DNA from: JAAYCI01 sp964472465
GTDB taxonomy: Bacteria > Bacillota > Clostridia > Oscillospirales > Ruminococcaceae
Assembly (NCBI GenBank): GCA_964472465.1
Contig: CAYYLW010000119.1
Location: 1 to 8,645 of the forward strand
Length of the DNA stretch: 8,645 bases
Direction of reading: 5' to 3'
Within the stretch, counting starts at the first letter, position 1. Every line of letters starts with the position of its first letter. Shown one piece after another: positions 7,548 through 8,645 of the stretch. Both the position numbers and the translations under genes were made by a program. The notes under the pieces are model-generated. The model did not search any database, had not been told where the DNA came from, and saw only the letters and a program-made list of their open reading frames with translations.

Positions 7548-7596
7548 GAAAAGCAAAAAGGAAGATTTTTTACTATGCGCAAGCGAGGTGAGAGAA
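7548..7596 (+). other. Longest intergenic gap; start of the A+T-richer cargo-like section
   Basis: This 49-base spacer is the longest gap between genes and contains A-rich and T-rich runs (AAAAGCAAAAAGG, then TTTTTT). TACTAT (7571-7576) loosely resembles a -10 box, but no -35 box lies at the right distance, and no hairpin terminator is seen. It marks where base composition changes. GAGGTGAG at 7585-7592 serves as the ribosome binding site of the next gene. Confidence 0.5.
7585..7592 (+). promoter_or_regulatory. Ribosome binding site choosing ATG 7597 over GTG 7588
   Basis: GAGGTGAG ends four bases before the ATG at 7597, with its GAGG core about eight bases away. The in-frame GTG at 7588 lies inside this site and has no site of its own, so the shorter start is preferred. 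Confidence 0.8.
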
Positions 7597-8064
7597 ATGT
7601 CCAGTGGTGCTATTTTTGCTCAAATGGGGGCGTGTGAAGGCCAAATTGCCGAGGTGAAAGCAGAAATTGAGAAGCTGCGTATCAAAATGGAGGAACAGGA
7701 TGCGGCGGTGCGGTCTTACGCTTCCAAGCTGGGAGATTTACAGGCCGAAACCCAGGACAAAGCGGGTAAATATGCCAATGCGGCAAGCCATGAGGCCAGG
7801 GCTGTTGCCAGCCTGCGTTTTCGTGATTCAGTGCAGGAAAAATTTGGTGGGGAAAAGCCCAGCATGGAAGGCGCTGCAGTTCAAATTGAGGAGGGCATGA
7901 AAAGAGAGCTGGCCCACAATCAAGAGCTGCTGGAGATGAAGGAGACGCATCAGCAGAACTTGCAGACGCAGCTGAATAGCCTACAGGCTGAGTATCAGGC
8001 GGCCTTGGCCAGAGAGGAAGCGGAACGGCAGGCAAACCTGAATATGAATTCCGGCAGAAGATAG
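7597..8064 (+). CDS. Predicted coiled-coil protein, possible type VII cargo partner or chaperone
   Basis: The 155-residue product is almost wholly helical and charged, with long heptad-like runs: first about residues 15-55 (QIAEVKAEIEKLRIKMEEQ, then SKLGDLQAE) and again about residues 90-150 (KRELAHNQELLEMKE, then LQTQLNSLQAEYQAALAREEAE). A short break with FGGEKPS separates them, so the protein could fold as a long helical hairpin. No signal peptide, membrane segment or WXG motif is visible. In size and form it recalls the small helical partners (DUF5082/YwqH type) that guide LXG effectors in type VII systems, but I do not recognise a specific family. It starts the A+T-richer section and precedes two WXG100-sized genes, with only 10 bases to the next. 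Function is inferred from context only. Confidence 0.72.
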   Translation: MSSGAIFAQMGACEGQIAEVKAEIEKLRIKMEEQDAAVRSYASKLGDLQAETQDKAGKYANAASHEARAVASLRFRDSVQEKFGGEKPSMEGAAVQIEEGMKRELAHNQELLEMKETHQQNLQTQLNSLQAEYQAALAREEAERQANLNMNSGRR

Positions 8065-8068
8065 GAGA
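8063..8068 (+). promoter_or_regulatory. Ribosome binding site overlapping the stop of the coiled-coil gene
   Basis: AGGAGA shares two bases with the stop codon TAG (8062-8064) and lies six bases before the ATG at 8075. This tight overlap points to coupled translation of the two genes. Confidence 0.8.
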
Positions 8069-8074
8069 TGAACC

Positions 8075-8362
8075 ATGGCAGAGCTAACTGTACAAGATTC
8101 TGAATTTGTGGATGCATCCAACCAATACTATAGCAAGGCGCAAAAAATAGAAGAATGTATGAGCAAATATGTCGGCATTTTGCAATCAATTGTAGGCGAA
8201 AAAATTCTGGAGGGTGATGCCAGCCTGGCTTTGGCCGATTTTACCTCTTTGGCAGAGGGGTATATGTGCGGCGAGCTAGAGGCGATATTGCAGCGCCACA
8301 AGACAAAAGTGAATGCTTTTGTAAGCGACACAGAAACCGACGACGAGGCCCAGCTAAGCTAA
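8075..8362 (+). CDS. WXG100-sized helical protein with LEG in place of WXG
   Basis: The 95-residue product has the length and layout of WXG100/Esx proteins: a helix (about residues 7-40), a turn, and a second helix (about residues 50-83), then an acidic tail (DTETDDEAQLS). At the turn, EKILEGDASLALADF lines up with the family pattern of hydrophobic-W-x-G-x-A-x-x-A-F, giving L-E-G where W-x-G is usual. Esx proteins are secreted as dimers or act as partners for larger type VII effectors. The usual YxxxD/E export motif is not clearly present near the C-terminus. It lies 10 bases after the coiled-coil gene and 12 before the next small gene, as expected for a partner set. It might instead belong to the wider group of LXG-effector targeting proteins. 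The helical-hairpin call is firmer than the family call. Confidence 0.72.
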   Translation: MAELTVQDSEFVDASNQYYSKAQKIEECMSKYVGILQSIVGEKILEGDASLALADFTSLAEGYMCGELEAILQRHKTKVNAFVSDTETDDEAQLS

Positions 8363-8372
8363 AAGGAGAAGG
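8363..8372 (+). promoter_or_regulatory. Strong ribosome binding site for the last, partial gene
   Basis: AAGGAGAAGG begins one base after the stop codon at 8360-8362 and its AGGAG core lies six bases before the ATG at 8375. It is a near-ideal site and shows that the truncated reading frame at the window's end is a real gene. Confidence 0.88.
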
Positions 8373-8374
8373 AA

Positions 8375-8645
8375 ATGGCCAATGTGATTCGCTTAAACTC
8401 AGCCCAGATAGACAAAAAAATTGCAGAACTGAAAACCATTCAATCGTCTCTTAAAGAGGAAGCGCTGCTGACTGGCTTGCCATTTGGCGCAGGTGGTGGG
8501 CAAAATAGCAGTGGAATGGGTGTGATACAATATAGCCAGCTCAATGCAGAATTTGGAGCATGTATCCAGAAGCTGGCTGCCCTGGTGGAGGCCACCATAC
8601 AGTATTTGCAAAATGTGAAAGCAACCTTTGAGGAAGCGGATAACG
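8375..8645 (+). CDS. Small helical protein, possible type VII secretion effector partner (3' partial)
   Basis: An ATG at 8375 opens a frame that runs without a stop to the window's end (90 full codons). It begins MANVIRLNSAQIDKKIAEL, a helix of about 30 residues, then a glycine/serine-rich turn (GLPFGAGGGQNSSGMG), then a second long helix (QYSQLNAEFGACIQKLAALV) ending in KATFEEAD. A helix, flexible loop, helix and terminal F-x-x-x-D fit small type VII proteins of the YwqI/SACOL2603-like kind that accompany LXG effectors, though the loop is unusually glycine-rich. It lies 12 bases after the WXG100-sized gene with a strong ribosome binding site. The end is probably close, but the stop codon is outside the window. 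I cannot name a family with certainty. Confidence 0.75.
   Translation, partial: MANVIRLNSAQIDKKIAELKTIQSSLKEEALLTGLPFGAGGGQNSSGMGVIQYSQLNAEFGACIQKLAALVEATIQYLQNVKATFEEADN

Noticed and set aside
7571..7576. TACTAT as a -10 promoter box before the small helical genes
   Set aside because: Only four of six bases fit the consensus and no -35 box is found about 17 bases upstream. An internal promoter remains possible but is not supported.
7575..7637. A 20-codon frame starting at ATG 7575
   Set aside because: It has no ribosome binding site, overlaps the coiled-coil gene and ends quickly at TGA.

Overview
The window reads as one continuous, plus-strand operon-like block from a Gram-positive bacterium, most likely a Clostridia-type Firmicute with moderately high GC. 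The organism call rests on gene content (a YukD-like protein, WXG100-like small proteins and a membrane-anchored Ig-like surface protein with C/H-rich repeats), on strong AGGAGG-type ribosome binding sites and on the absence of outer-membrane features. It is an inference, not a database match. No RNA genes, CRISPR arrays, insertion sequences or convincing terminators or promoters were found. Eight genes are packed with gaps of 10 to 49 bases.

Layout. Positions 1-4304 hold the 3' part of a giant exported protein, open at the window's left edge. It has four six-cysteine C/H-rich repeats, about ten tandem Ig-like modules and one C-terminal membrane segment with a basic tail. Then come an FHA-domain protein (4323-5441), a PP2C-family Ser/Thr phosphatase (5466-6212), a MinD/CpaE-like P-loop protein with an altered Walker A motif (6226-7275), and a YukD/EsaB-type ubiquitin-like protein (7293-7547). 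After the longest gap come three small helical proteins: a coiled-coil protein (7597-8064), a WXG100-sized protein with LEG in place of WXG (8075-8362), and a third helix-turn-helix type protein cut by the right edge (8375 onward).

How they may work together. YukD plus small helical proteins points to a type VII secretion (Esx/Yuk, T7SSb-like) locus. FHA and PP2C form the reading and erasing halves of a phosphothreonine circuit; a kinase is expected nearby but is not in the window. The MinD/CpaE-like protein could position or assemble the membrane machine, and the Ig-like protein could be its cell-surface or envelope-spanning part. The secretion ATPase EssC/YukBA and a recognisable EssB/YukC are not in view, so the type VII assignment is strong for YukD but inferred for the whole set. 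The last three genes are visibly richer in A+T than the rest, which suggests a more variable cargo section attached to a conserved machinery section.
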